Shown: positions 1 through 9,156 of the stretch, one piece after another
How the letters are laid out: each line of letters starts with the position of its first letter
Numbering within the stretch: the first letter of the stretch is position 1
Assembly: GCA_022793195.1 (NCBI GenBank)
Contig: JAAWCJ010000010.1
Coordinates: forward strand, 21,089-85,088
Length of the DNA stretch: 64,000 nucleotides
Direction of reading: 5' to 3'
DNA from: Lachnospiraceae bacterium
GTDB taxonomy: Bacteria; Bacillota; Clostridia; Lachnospirales; Lachnospiraceae
Notes under the pieces: generated by a model
Databases searched by the model: none
What the model was told of the DNA's origin: nothing
What the model saw: only the letters and a program-made list of their open reading frames with translations
Translations under genes and position numbers: made by a program

Positions 1-1322
1 CGATAATGCTTAATTACAAAAGGCCATTTGACAAACTCGTCCGTACACAAAAGAAAGTATACTGCCATGACCGGAAGCTTAAACACAAAGGCCGCCAGAA
101 ATCCCAGGGGAACCGCGTAGCACCACATGGCTATGCAGTCACATAGAAATCCAAACCGGCTATCCCCTCCTGCCCGGAAAGCCCCCACGATCAACGTCGT
201 ATTGACTGCCATCCCCATAACATAATAAGTATTGATATAAAGCATATATTTTAGATACTTCATGGCCTGAGGGGACAGATCCGCATATTTTAAAACAAGA
301 GGAGAAGAGGACAGAATCATCAGGCCTCCAAAAGCTCCGGTCAGCACAGTCAGTTTCATAAGCCCCTTTGTATAGAGCCTGGCCGTTTCCATTTTCCCCT
401 CTCCAATGACATTCCCGAGGAGGATACCTCCCGCATTTGCCATTCCGAAGCACAGGATGGTTCCAAAATTCCGAACCACCACCACAAAGGAATTGGCTGC
501 CACTGCATCCGTTCCCAAATGTCCCATGATAACGGAATACATGGAAAAGGCCACACCCCAGACAATATCATTTCCCAGGGCAGGTATGGACAACCGCAGG
601 AAATCAGAAAACAACGCCTTATTTCTCACAAACATGGCCCGGAAATTCAGTTTGACGTCTTTACTTTTTGCCGAAACCACAAAGCAGGCGGCAAGCTCCA
701 CTGCCCTGGATATAGAAGTGGCCAGGGCGACTCCCGCTGCCCCCAGCTTCGGCGCGCCCAACAGGCCAAAAATAAAAACGCCGTTCAGTACCACATTCAG
801 CGTAAAAGCCAGCACATTCATAACCGTACTGACCACCACTCTTCCCACACTTCTGAGTACCGCCAGATATACTTCCGAAATCCCCCAGCATATGTAGCTG
901 AAACTGATAAACCTCAGGTAAGAAGCGCCGATTTCTATGAGTCCCGGGTCATTTGTAAAGAGATGCATCATCGTTTCGGGAATCGCCAGCGTCAGCGCTG
1001 CAAAGGAAACCGACAGTACCAGGGAAAATCTCAGGGCAATCCCTTCAACAGCCTCGATGGCCTGCAGATCCCCCTTCCCATAATACTGGGCGCAGAGCAT
1101 GATCGCGCCTGTCCCCAGGCCGTAAAACACCATGAACAGGACGCTGGCATACTGGGAGGCGAGGGAGACTGCCGAAATCGACGATTGGCCCACATAGTTG
1201 AGCATTACCACATCGGCTGAACTAACCGCCGCACTCAAAAGATTCTGGATGACGATTGGAAGAGACAGGCGAAACATCCGTTTATAAAACTCTCCGCCAA
1301 TGGCTGCCTTCCCATTTCCCAT
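1..1322 (-). CDS. MATE family efflux transporter (partial at window edge)
   Basis: The minus strand from 1322 to the window edge is one uninterrupted frame of 440 codons, close to a full MATE exporter (about 450 residues). It opens MGNGKAAIGGEFYKRMF and carries repeated hydrophobic helices plus a second-half helix start (LRLSIPALGNDIVWGVA) that mirrors the first (LSLPIVIQNLLSAAVSSADV), the two-bundle layout of the family. Proteins of this family export drugs or metabolites in exchange for Na+ or H+. The start is chosen for the strong AGGGGGAG ribosome site. It begins 8 bases after the GtrA stop, so it is the last gene of a TetR, FGGY kinase, GtrA and MATE operon. The C-terminus lies outside the window and the substrate is unknown. 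Confidence 0.88.
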   Translation of the reverse strand, partial: MGNGKAAIGGEFYKRMFRLSLPIVIQNLLSAAVSSADVVMLNYVGQSSISAVSLASQYASVLFMVFYGLGTGAIMLCAQYYGKGDLQAIEAVEGIALRFSLVLSVSFAALTLAIPETMMHLFTNDPGLIEIGASYLRFISFSYICWGISEVYLAVLRSVGRVVVSTVMNVLAFTLNVVLNGVFIFGLLGAPKLGAAGVALATSISRAVELAACFVVSAKSKDVKLNFRAMFVRNKALFSDFLRLSIPALGNDIVWGVAFSMYSVIMGHLGTDAVAANSFVVVVRNFGTILCFGMANAGGILLGNVIGEGKMETARLYTKGLMKLTVLTGAFGGLMILSSSPLVLKYADLSPQAMKYLKYMLYINTYYVMGMAVNTTLIVGAFRAGGDSRFGFLCDCIAMWCYAVPLGFLAAFVFKLPVMAVYFLLCTDEFVKWPFVIKHY

Positions 1323-1330
1323 ATCTCCCC

Positions 1331-1762
1331 CTACTTTCCCTTTTTCTTTGCCACACTGTTGGTATCCATAGAATCCCGGAATACAAAGAAACGGTCATAT
1401 AAAAATTCCAGCACAAAGTTGGCAACCATATTGAGGGCTGTCACCAGGTATTCATTCCAGCCGATCCCTTCTGCCAGGTAATTTCCCAGAATTGTGGACA
1501 CAGGGGTAAATACACAGTAAAAAGCCGCCACCTTGACCATCGCCGCCGGAATATTATTGGCTGACTGGAACGTATATCTCCTGTTCAAAGTAAAGTTCCA
1601 GAGCACCGACAAAATCAAGGCGATCAGGTAACAGTGCCAGTAGCTCCATCCGGAAAACTCATTGAGCAGGCTGAAAGCCGCAATTTCAATAACACCCGCC
1701 GAGACTGAAAACACCAAAAATTTTAAAGAACGAAGAAGCTCTTTTTTTCTATTATCTTTCAT
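1331..1762 (-). CDS. GtrA family membrane protein
   Basis: A 143-residue protein with four predicted membrane helices and the GtrA-type start (LLRSLKFLVFSVSAGVIEIAAF) and mid-region (LSVLWNFTLNRRYTFQ). GtrA-like proteins are thought to help move polyprenyl-linked sugars across the membrane for cell-surface glycosylation. The gene overlaps the upstream FGGY kinase by 4 bases (ATGA), so the two are translationally coupled. Partnership with a sugar kinase and an exporter hints at surface or sugar metabolism, but the specific role is inference. Confidence 0.85.
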   Translation of the reverse strand: MKDNRKKELLRSLKFLVFSVSAGVIEIAAFSLLNEFSGWSYWHCYLIALILSVLWNFTLNRRYTFQSANNIPAAMVKVAAFYCVFTPVSTILGNYLAEGIGWNEYLVTALNMVANFVLEFLYDRFFVFRDSMDTNSVAKKKGK

Positions 1763-3381
1763 ATGGAATCCTTTCCCCGCCTTGCCTGTCCCAGCAGCCG
1801 ATAATTCTTTTTGTTTGCAGCGTAAAGCCCTTTAAATACCTCAAAATAACGGTCATAGACTGCCTTTTCCTCTTTTCGCGGTAAAAACCGCTCCTTTACC
1901 GGAATAAAAGCGCCGACTTCTTCCAGGCTGGGAATCAGCTTGAGGCCCACGGCAGTGACAGCGGCAGCACCTACGGCCCCCACATTCTGCGGGCTTTCCA
2001 CCACCTCCACCTCGCGTCCGGTCACGTCGGAAAGAAGCTGGGCCGTCACCGGCGACAGCGCCCCTCCCCCTACAAACCGGATGGTCTTTGCCGTCTTAAG
2101 CTTTTTATCCTGACATTCAAGCATCCAGCGCAGGTGATAACAAATGCCTTCCAATACTGCCCTGATCAGTTCCGTCTTTCCCGTTTCCAGCCGGATTCCA
2201 AAAAACATCCCGGCCGCATCCGGATCTTCAAAAGGACAACGATTTCCGTGGAGCCATGGGGTAAACACTACGCCGCCGGAACCTGCCGGAACCTGTTTAA
2301 TGGTCTCTGTCATATAATCATACAGGCTCTTATAAGCCGCTTCTTCCCCTTCTGTCACATGCCTCTTTTCCAGATAAATGCCGATTTCATCCAAAGCCAG
2401 ATGGTCTTTCACCCATTCCAGGCATTTTCCAGCTGTCTCCATCTCCGCAAAATAATTATATTTTCCACTCTGGGCTCCCACAATGGCGGCAATCATGGCC
2501 GACACGTCCACCATCTGCCTGTCGGTCACCGTCGTTACCCACCCGGAGGTTCCACAGTAAATGTGGGTATCCCCCACACGGACACAACCGGCTCCCACAC
2601 TAATGAGGGAAGCGTCCCCGCCTCCGCCAAACACCGGTATCCCCGGGCAAAGTCCCAGCTCTTTTGCCGCCCGTTCCGTAAGGACGCCCGCCTGTTGGGA
2701 GGATTTGATGATTTCCGGCAGATGGGACATACGGATACCGAACATTTTACACAGCTCCCTGCTCCATCCTTCCTTCCCTTTCCTGGTATCATAGAGGAGC
2801 GTTGCATAGGCAGAATCCTCCGTCATGACAAATTTTCCCGTCAAGCGGCAAATCAGATACTCTTTCACATCCAGCCATTTATAAGCTTTGGCAAAATTCT
2901 CCGGCTCATGGTTCTCCAGCCATTTATACTTCCACATGGGATCTTTGACGCTGGTGGAAACAGCTCCCGTGATTTTCAGGCTTTTTAACAGCTTCCTCAC
3001 ATTGGCCCCCGCGACCTTAAATCCATGCGCAATCCCCTTTTGAACCTCTTTTACCGCCCTCTGGTCCATATAGCTCATGGGCCGATGGACCGGAACGCCT
3101 TCCCTGTCCACCAACACCAATCCCTGCATCTGGGAACAGAAGGAAATCCCTGCAATCTCCTCCGGCTTTATCTCCACCTGTGCAAACAACTCCCTGGTGG
3201 TTTTGCACATGGCTTCCCACCATTCTTCCGTATCCTGTTCCGCGCCCCCGTTTTCCAGAATATAAAGGCCATATCCCCTGCTGGCACCGGCTAAAAGGGT
3301 AATTCTCTCTCCAATGCCAAACAAGCAGGTTTTCACCCCTGTCGTCCCTATATCATAGGCCAATACATAAACCATACTCAT
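1759..3381 (-). CDS. FGGY-family carbohydrate kinase (xylulokinase-like)
   Basis: A 540-residue sugar kinase of the FGGY family, which phosphorylates a sugar or polyol using ATP. The N-terminal phosphate-binding segment (LAYDIGTTGVKTCLF) is clear, as are the SYMDQRA region near residue 100 and the C-terminal ATPase segment (RFVGGGALSPVTAQLLSDVTGREV). Length is typical or slightly long. The start overlaps the TetR stop by 4 bases with an AGGGGAA ribosome site. The substrate cannot be read from sequence: xylulose is the default guess, other pentoses or polyols are equally possible. It is probably controlled by the TetR gene it follows. Confidence 0.88.
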   Translation of the reverse strand: MSMVYVLAYDIGTTGVKTCLFGIGERITLLAGASRGYGLYILENGGAEQDTEEWWEAMCKTTRELFAQVEIKPEEIAGISFCSQMQGLVLVDREGVPVHRPMSYMDQRAVKEVQKGIAHGFKVAGANVRKLLKSLKITGAVSTSVKDPMWKYKWLENHEPENFAKAYKWLDVKEYLICRLTGKFVMTEDSAYATLLYDTRKGKEGWSRELCKMFGIRMSHLPEIIKSSQQAGVLTERAAKELGLCPGIPVFGGGGDASLISVGAGCVRVGDTHIYCGTSGWVTTVTDRQMVDVSAMIAAIVGAQSGKYNYFAEMETAGKCLEWVKDHLALDEIGIYLEKRHVTEGEEAAYKSLYDYMTETIKQVPAGSGGVVFTPWLHGNRCPFEDPDAAGMFFGIRLETGKTELIRAVLEGICYHLRWMLECQDKKLKTAKTIRFVGGGALSPVTAQLLSDVTGREVEVVESPQNVGAVGAAAVTAVGLKLIPSLEEVGAFIPVKERFLPRKEEKAVYDRYFEVFKGLYAANKKNYRLLGQARRGKDSI

Positions 3382-4034
3382 TTCCCCTCTCTGTGGGTAA
3401 TCTCCGCCTGCCCAAAAGTAAAGGCCGACTCAAAAAATTTAAGAAGCTCTTTTCGGACATGGGCGTCTTGCTCCAGCACATCTTCTCCACAGTAAATCAA
3501 AAAACGCTCCCTGTAATAATCACAGGAATAGCTGAACTGTAACATCATCAGCAGATTATCAAAGAAAAATGCAAACAGCTTCGGATCCATATCCTGACGC
3601 ACATTCCCGTCCCGCCTGGCTGTTTCTATAAACCCAGTATACAGCCTGGCTGTGATCCCTTCAATCTTTTCGGCCAGAAAAGCGCTTCCCGGTACTCCGT
3701 CGGAAGCCAGCCTGTTATACATACGGATGCAGTCTCCATGCTCCCTGGCATGAATCTGCAGCGCTTCAATCACCCTCTCCGCATAGACCAGAAGTTTTTC
3801 TTCCGGTTCCGTCACCTGGCAAAGCACCTGCTCCAAAACCCCGATACTTTTATGAAGGCAGGCCAAAAAAAACTGCTCCTTGTCACCATAGTACTTATAT
3901 AGCACCCCCACACTGATTCCTGCCCGCCCGGCGATGACATTCATACTGGCCTGATAAAATCCCCGTTTGGCAAATTCGGAAATCCCCGCCTCCAGAATCT
4001 CCTTAAGCTTCTCCTCCGTCAGTTTTTTAAGCAT
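3378..4034 (-). CDS. TetR/AcrR family transcriptional regulator
   Basis: A 218-residue regulator with an N-terminal TetR helix-turn-helix (residues about 10-55; MNVIAGRAGISVGVLYKYYGDKEQFF is the recognition region) and an all-helical ligand domain. First gene of an operon with the FGGY kinase, GtrA and MATE genes, with a 4-base overlap to the kinase. The start has a GAGGGAGGCGT ribosome site. TetR proteins usually repress their own operon until a ligand binds, so the MATE pump or the kinase substrate may supply the signal (inference). The MITE-like element begins 25 bases upstream and may have displaced or supplied promoter sequence. Confidence 0.88.
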   Translation of the reverse strand: MLKKLTEEKLKEILEAGISEFAKRGFYQASMNVIAGRAGISVGVLYKYYGDKEQFFLACLHKSIGVLEQVLCQVTEPEEKLLVYAERVIEALQIHAREHGDCIRMYNRLASDGVPGSAFLAEKIEGITARLYTGFIETARRDGNVRQDMDPKLFAFFFDNLLMMLQFSYSCDYYRERFLIYCGEDVLEQDAHVRKELLKFFESAFTFGQAEITHREGK

Positions 4035-4058
4035 ACGCCTCCCTCGTCCAAAACAGAT

Positions 4059-4320
4059 TTATGAAAGCGCCATTAAATTGTACAAAAATTTCGTGGACTG
4101 TGTATTGCCATGAATATCCGAAGTATCTTAATGTTCTGTTGGGCTAAACCAGCAATTTCCGGACAGGACGTCCGGAAAAGGCTTATGCCGCCATGGACGG
4201 CGGATCATAAGCCGGTTGCGCGATGCAGTTAGATCTAAATCAGAATATTTAGATACTTCAATATTCATGGCATCGGCACAGGAAACGAAACCTTTGTACA
4301 ATTTAATGGTAGTTTCATAA
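4059..4320. mobile_element. MITE-like palindromic element, copy 1
   Basis: A 262-bp non-coding element bounded by 28-bp imperfect terminal inverted repeats (4059-4086 and 4293-4320; ends TTATGAAA...TTGTACAAA). Inside, the arms continue as an interrupted palindrome (GCCATGAATAT and GAAGTATCT on the left mirrored on the right), closing with two hairpins: TTCCGGAC/GTCCGGAA and GGCTTATG/CATAAGCC. About 70 bp of the core (4150-4220) reappears almost unchanged, in reverse orientation, in the 263-bp element at 63311-63573. It has no reading frame and fills the gap between TetR and the aldolase gene. A non-autonomous transposon relic is the simplest reading. Confidence 0.75.
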
Positions 4321-4332
4321 GTTCATACCTTT

Positions 4333-5505
4333 TTACGTCCTCATTTTCCTGGAATATTTCTTCTTATACACCATCCGCTGCAGGGCAGCGTCTCTCCCGT
4401 CAAGGGGGCAGCAGTATTTTTCATCCCCGGCGGCTTTCCATAGGTCATTTTGTACTTTCGCAAACAGTTGTGCCGCACACCCTTTTCTCAAAATCGTCTT
4501 CACAGCAGCCACATCATCTGCCCTCTGCCCTGTACAGAGGGCGCCTCCCCCCTGAATGAAGACAGCGTTTCTTCCTTTTAATGCTTTCGCCGCTTCCCTG
4601 AGGTTTGAAAAGCGGATACTGGTTCCTGCAATCTGGGCCAGGTCGTCCAGATAAGGCATCAGTCGTTCCTCCTGGCAGCATACCTCCATAACCACAGGGC
4701 TACTCTCCTGGGCAATATAACGGGCCGCGCTGCTTTTATAAATGGAGGCATGGAGGGCTGCCGCAGGAGAAATCCCCGCCGGAAGCGCCCGCAGGTCATA
4801 AATCTTCCGTTTCCCGTTTAACAGATGGCAGAAATAATTTCCCTTTCTCATACTTTTTCCCAGCTTCAAGACTTCTCCGGGGCAAGCTTTCTGCCTGTCT
4901 TTCGTTTCATCACCGGCTGCTTCCCATTCCCGGAATCTGTTCCGCATCTCTTTTCCACAAAGCTGTTCCAATTCTTTCGCCGCGAGAAATGCCTGGCCGC
5001 AGTCCTCCCCCATACAAAGGGCCCCATGATTTCTCATGAGAACTGCCCTGGCCACCTGCGCTGCCGCCACCTGCGCTGCCACTGCCCGGCGCAGCTTCTT
5101 TGTGGAGGAGAGACCGTAATCTGCGCAGGGCACGACGCTCCCCAAAAGGGAAGCCTTCCCCTCCGTCTGCAAATCCTCCCCGGCAATTCCAAATACGGAA
5201 GCCTTCTCCTGGTGTGTGTGAATGACAAAACAGACTTCCGGCCTCAGCCTGTATACATCTGCATGGATACCCTTTTCGCTGGAAGGCTTTCTGTCCCCCT
5301 CCCAGGAGCAATCCTCAACATTCACCGTCACTAAATCTTCCGGCTGCATCGTATCATACCCCAAGCCACTGGGAGTGATCACAAACTGGGTATCCGAAAT
5401 TCTGGCGCTGATATTTCCCCACGTCCTTGCAACCAGCCCTTCCTTCACCAGACGATGCCCGGCTTTTATAATCAATGCTTTTGCTTCCCTCTCTGAGTAA
5501 GCCAT
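4333..5505 (-). CDS. Class II aldolase/adducin family protein, two-domain
   Basis: A 390-residue protein. Residues 1-190 are a class II (zinc) aldolase domain like L-fuculose-phosphate aldolase: GLVARTWGNISARI, TPSGLGYDTM, the His-x-His metal motif in VIHTHQ, and the third histidine in LMRNHGALCMG. Residues about 210-390 look like a second, degenerate copy (AVFIQGGGALCTGQRADDVAAVK) lacking the metal histidines. Such enzymes cleave phosphorylated sugars to dihydroxyacetone phosphate and an aldehyde. The start has a GGAGG site. It is the last gene of a DeoR, PfkB kinase, aminotransferase and aldolase series, so it probably acts on a product of the sugar kinase. The exact substrate is unknown. 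Confidence 0.85.
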   Translation of the reverse strand: MAYSEREAKALIIKAGHRLVKEGLVARTWGNISARISDTQFVITPSGLGYDTMQPEDLVTVNVEDCSWEGDRKPSSEKGIHADVYRLRPEVCFVIHTHQEKASVFGIAGEDLQTEGKASLLGSVVPCADYGLSSTKKLRRAVAAQVAAAQVARAVLMRNHGALCMGEDCGQAFLAAKELEQLCGKEMRNRFREWEAAGDETKDRQKACPGEVLKLGKSMRKGNYFCHLLNGKRKIYDLRALPAGISPAAALHASIYKSSAARYIAQESSPVVMEVCCQEERLMPYLDDLAQIAGTSIRFSNLREAAKALKGRNAVFIQGGGALCTGQRADDVAAVKTILRKGCAAQLFAKVQNDLWKAAGDEKYCCPLDGRDAALQRMVYKKKYSRKMRT

Positions 5506-5572
5506 ATTCCGGCCTCCGTTTCCGCAAATCCGTTAATAAATCCATTATCCAAATATACCGTTTCAAATCCCT

Positions 5573-7069
5573 TTATTTCAAATCCTTTTTGTCGATCTTT
5601 CCACAAGCGGCAAATACCCGCTCAAACCGCGACAGCACGTCATCAATCATTTCTTCCGTATATGCCGCGCTAGTATAAAGCCTGGAACCTGCCAGGGTGA
5701 CAATCCCCTCCGCCATGTAGGCTGCCCCCATGTGCTCCATTTCCTTCTGGCGAATCCCAGTCTCCTTAAGTACCTTCGGAATGGTCCAGAGTTTCTTCCA
5801 GTTGACCGTAAAATGCATGGTTCCCACACTGTCCAAATGGCAGATGGAACCCTGGTTAAATGCCACAAAGGGCAACTGGTACTTTTTAATCAGCTTCTGC
5901 AGCCCCCTGGTCAGCCGGTCGCCCATCCGTCCTGCCGTTTCACAGGCATTGGTTCTTTCGATTTCACAGAGGGTATAATAACCGGCTACGCAGGAAATCG
6001 GGGTAGCCGCCATGGTTCCGCCGCACATGGCCTTGGACACCTTCTTCCCGGAAGAATCCAGTCCGGCCCCCAGATAAGCCATACAGTCTCCATGGCCGCC
6101 CACGCCTCCGGCCCCCGGATAGCCTCCGGCCACAATCTTTCCAAATACCGTCAAATCCGGATCCACTCCAAAATAACTCTGGGCGCCACCGGGCCCAATA
6201 CGGAATCCCGTCACCACCTCATCAAAAATCACCAGGGCTCCATACTGGTGAGCAAGCCTCACAGCTCCCCGAATGAATTTTTTTGATACCGGCCTTGTGC
6301 CACTTTCCGGCCCCACCGGCTCCAGATATACCGCCGCAGTCCCTCCCGTCAACCGGTTCTTTTGTAATTTCCGTTCCAAATCCTGCAGGTCATTGGGGAA
6401 AAACTCATCCGTGTGTTTGAAGACAAAACCGGGAACCCCTTTTGACATAAGCCCCTTTGTTCCGGGAACCCTCATCCCGTAGGCCAGCTGATCCGACCAT
6501 CCGTGGTATGCCCCTCCCATTTTCAGGATATTTTTCTTTCCTGTTTTAAGCCTTGCGATTCTGGCGGCACACATACACGCTTCCGTACCGGAACCAAGCA
6601 TCCGGAATTTTTCCACCGAGGGAACCATTTCCGAAATCTTTTTAGCCAGCTTATATTCATACTCATGAAACAGCCCCGTGGACGGCCCGCAAGTATTTAA
6701 AAGCTGGATGACTTGTTCCCGGACAGCCGGAGGGTTGCTTCCTAAAATCGTCGGCCCACCTGCCTGCAGGAGATCATAATACCAGTTTCCATCCACGTCA
6801 TAAAGCTTCGCCCCTTCCGCCCGCTTAATCACAATGGGAAATGGATAATTAAAGGCCAGATTGTGCTGTACGCCTCCCGGAATCACCGTTTTTGCTTCTT
6901 CGATCATTGCCTTTGAGACTGCGCACCTTTTGTCAAAATAGTCCTCTACATAGCTTTTTAACCTGTCCCGCTTGATGGAATAAACCGGTTTCGTAATCAA
7001 CTCATCCAGCTGTTTCGTGACAGCCTCCGCATTCAGATATTTGTCAATCGCAAACCCTTGATACGCCAT
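5573..7069 (-). CDS. Class III aminotransferase (glutamate-1-semialdehyde aminomutase-like)
   Basis: A 498-residue PLP enzyme of aminotransferase class III. Visible features are GTEACMCAARIAR (cofactor phosphate region), LVIFDEVVTGFR (the aspartate that contacts the pyridine nitrogen) and the lysine in VFGKIVAGGYPGAG, the expected Schiff-base residue. The ATG at 7069 is chosen because it follows AAGGAGGG; an in-frame upstream ATG at 7105 lacks such a site. Its neighbours are a sugar kinase and an aldolase rather than heme genes, so the semialdehyde aminomutase of tetrapyrrole synthesis is unlikely. A role in amino-sugar or amino-polyol breakdown is inferred from context only. Confidence 0.86.
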   Translation of the reverse strand: MAYQGFAIDKYLNAEAVTKQLDELITKPVYSIKRDRLKSYVEDYFDKRCAVSKAMIEEAKTVIPGGVQHNLAFNYPFPIVIKRAEGAKLYDVDGNWYYDLLQAGGPTILGSNPPAVREQVIQLLNTCGPSTGLFHEYEYKLAKKISEMVPSVEKFRMLGSGTEACMCAARIARLKTGKKNILKMGGAYHGWSDQLAYGMRVPGTKGLMSKGVPGFVFKHTDEFFPNDLQDLERKLQKNRLTGGTAAVYLEPVGPESGTRPVSKKFIRGAVRLAHQYGALVIFDEVVTGFRIGPGGAQSYFGVDPDLTVFGKIVAGGYPGAGGVGGHGDCMAYLGAGLDSSGKKVSKAMCGGTMAATPISCVAGYYTLCEIERTNACETAGRMGDRLTRGLQKLIKKYQLPFVAFNQGSICHLDSVGTMHFTVNWKKLWTIPKVLKETGIRQKEMEHMGAAYMAEGIVTLAGSRLYTSAAYTEEMIDDVLSRFERVFAACGKIDKKDLK

Positions 7070-7157
7070 AAAACACCCTCCTTCTCCACTCTTGTGAATT
7101 GTCATTCATGTCATAAAATGATTCTATCACTTTGCGGCTTTGCTGTCAAAAGAATTC

Positions 7158-8135
7158 CTATTTTCTGTGAAGTTCCCTTTTCTCCGCGGAAGCCATAAAC
7201 TGCCGGATATGGTCTTCTGACTGGACATAAAGGTGGGCGCCGATTCCCTGGGAGTTTAAAGCCCCGGCGCCGCAGGCAAATTCGGCACATTCCTCCGGTT
7301 CCATCCCCTTCAGAAGACAGTGGAGGAAAGCCGCCACAAAATTATCCCCACAGCCGGTGGTATCCACAGGATTCACCTTATAAGGGTCTGTAAAAAACCG
7401 CTTTTTGGCGCTTTTGAAAAAGCAGCCCTCCTCCCCCATCTTCAACACCACATTCTTCACCCCTGCTGCCAGGAAAACATCGGCAATTTTATCCGGCTCC
7501 CTTTCCCCTGTCACATAAACGGCCTCATCGTAGCTGGGCATCAGGTAATCCGTATACGGATATACACTGTCAATGGCATGGGGCCCCAGTCCAAGGGTAT
7601 CAAAATTCATATCCGCCAGGGTAATGGCCCCCGCCTTCTGCGCTTTTTCAAAAATAACAGCCAGTCCGCCCGTATCCAGTTCCCCTAAGCCATAAATACT
7701 TCCCGCCGTCACAGCCCTTGTCTCTTCAAATACCGACAAGTCGATATCCGACATCTTTAACATGAAATTTTCTCCCGGTCCGATTAAAAAAGAGTGGTCT
7801 CCATTCTGCTTCACCACCACTACAGTGGAAAAAGTCTTGCAGTCGTCCGGCCGGGTCAAAAGAGAGGTATCCACACCTTCCCGCACCAGATCACCGTATA
7901 TCATATCTCCCACATTCCGTTTATCCAGCCTGGTAAGCAGCGCAGAATGGTTTCCCAGCTTCGCCAGCATAGCCGCTTCATTGACCGCATCGCCGCCGGA
8001 AGCCAAAAGCACCTGTCCTGCCATCACCGTATCCGTACCTGAAGTCAGCGCATTTTCCGGTATATTTGTCACCATAATATCCTGCACCACCTGCCCTATA
8101 CAGATCACATCGTATTTTTTATTCTGACTGCCCAT
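7158..8135 (-). CDS. PfkB/ribokinase-family sugar kinase
   Basis: A 325-residue kinase with both PfkB signatures: the N-terminal substrate region (LLASGGDAVNEAAMLAKLG) and the C-terminal catalytic motif DTTGCGDNF, whose aspartate is the catalytic base and whose glycines form the anion hole. These enzymes phosphorylate sugars, nucleosides or related alcohols. The ribosome site is GAGGAACAGAAT before ATG. It lies between a DeoR regulator and the aminotransferase, consistent with an inducible sugar catabolic unit. No transporter for the substrate is in the window, so the sugar remains unknown. Confidence 0.88.
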   Translation of the reverse strand: MGSQNKKYDVICIGQVVQDIMVTNIPENALTSGTDTVMAGQVLLASGGDAVNEAAMLAKLGNHSALLTRLDKRNVGDMIYGDLVREGVDTSLLTRPDDCKTFSTVVVVKQNGDHSFLIGPGENFMLKMSDIDLSVFEETRAVTAGSIYGLGELDTGGLAVIFEKAQKAGAITLADMNFDTLGLGPHAIDSVYPYTDYLMPSYDEAVYVTGEREPDKIADVFLAAGVKNVVLKMGEEGCFFKSAKKRFFTDPYKVNPVDTTGCGDNFVAAFLHCLLKGMEPEECAEFACGAGALNSQGIGAHLYVQSEDHIRQFMASAEKRELHRK

Positions 8136-8247
8136 ATTCTGTTCCTCGCTTTCCGCATATTTCTCCGATTACTCAGTTATTATCAGTTTACTACAAGAGA
8201 AAGACCTTCGCAATCCGTTTTTTCCTGATAAATTCCGAAAATTATTC

Positions 8248-9018
8248 TCATTCTGCAATGTCCAGATTTGCCCTCTTTTCAATTATGGAATAGTCGAAGT
8301 CATCCAGCCGCTTATCGGTAATCAGCCAGTCCGTATGGCCTGTCAGTCCTCCCACCTTCAAAAACGAAGGCTTTTCAAATTTCGTATGGTCTGCCAGTAC
8401 AAAATTCTGTCGCGACGCCTCCAGCATCGCCTGCTTAATAAACATTTCCGGGAAACTGCCTGCCATATAAACGCCGTCCCTGTGAATACTGTCTGTCCCC
8501 ATAAAACATTTATCAGCCCGCATACTGCGAAACATACGCACTGCCATACTTCCAAGCACTGCATTGGTCTGTTTCATAATGGGTCCGCCTGCGATAACCA
8601 CATTCAATTTTCTGTTGGTCAAAAGGACATTGACTGCCGGAATGGCAGTGGTAACTACAGTGAGGTTTTCATAATCCCCTGCTGCCAGAAGCTTTGCCAG
8701 TTCAAGAACCGTAGAAGAATCATCCAAAATGATGGCCTCATTGTCACAGACATATTGAATGGCCCTGCGGGCAATCCTCCGCTTTTCCTCCATCCGCAAA
8801 GACTCTGGCCCCTGCCATGGAAGCTCATATTGGCCGTGGTTTAAAATCAGAGCCCCTCCATGGGTTCGGCACAGTTTCCGCGCGCCGTGCAGTTCATCAA
8901 GATCTTTTCGCACCGTCACCTCAGAAATCTTTAAAAACTTACTTAATTCTGAGACTTTCACTGATTTTTTTCTGTCCAGGATTTCCAGTATCTTTTCTTT
9001 TCTCTCCTCCGAAAACAT
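8248..9018 (-). CDS. DeoR/GlpR family transcriptional regulator
   Basis: A 256-residue DeoR-type repressor. The N-terminal winged helix (FSEERKEKILEILDRKKSVKVSELSKFLKISEVTVRKDLDEL in outline, residues 1-50) is followed by the sugar-phosphate sensor domain containing DDSSTV, VVTTAIPAVN and a closing DKRLDD segment. The family responds to phosphorylated sugars. It is the first gene of the cluster with the PfkB kinase, aminotransferase and aldolase and probably represses that cluster; the inducer would be the kinase product (inference). The start follows GAGGGGGCTTAG. Confidence 0.9.
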   Translation of the reverse strand: MFSEERKEKILEILDRKKSVKVSELSKFLKISEVTVRKDLDELHGARKLCRTHGGALILNHGQYELPWQGPESLRMEEKRRIARRAIQYVCDNEAIILDDSSTVLELAKLLAAGDYENLTVVTTAIPAVNVLLTNRKLNVVIAGGPIMKQTNAVLGSMAVRMFRSMRADKCFMGTDSIHRDGVYMAGSFPEMFIKQAMLEASRQNFVLADHTKFEKPSFLKVGGLTGHTDWLITDKRLDDFDYSIIEKRANLDIAE

Positions 9019-9086
9019 CTAAGCCCCCTCGGCCCTTTATCATGGTCTTGTATTTCCTTTTCCACAATTCCGTCATATCTGTTTAT

Positions 9087-9124
9087 ACAAAAAGACAGCC
9101 GAAGTCCTTCAGCTGCCCTTTTTG
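9087..9124 (-). terminator. Rho-independent terminator after the greA-like gene
   Basis: Read on the minus strand, CAGCTGAA and TTCGGCTG pair around a 4-base loop and are followed by a T tract. It sits 33 bases beyond the GreA-like stop codon. Confidence 0.8.
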
Positions 9125-9156
9125 CCGTATCAGTTCCAAGCGCCGGAAACGATTGG

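Noticed and set aside
2134..2988. Long plus-strand frame within the FGGY kinase gene
   Set aside because: Antisense shadow; composition rich in His, Pro and Arg, no motif and no ribosome site.
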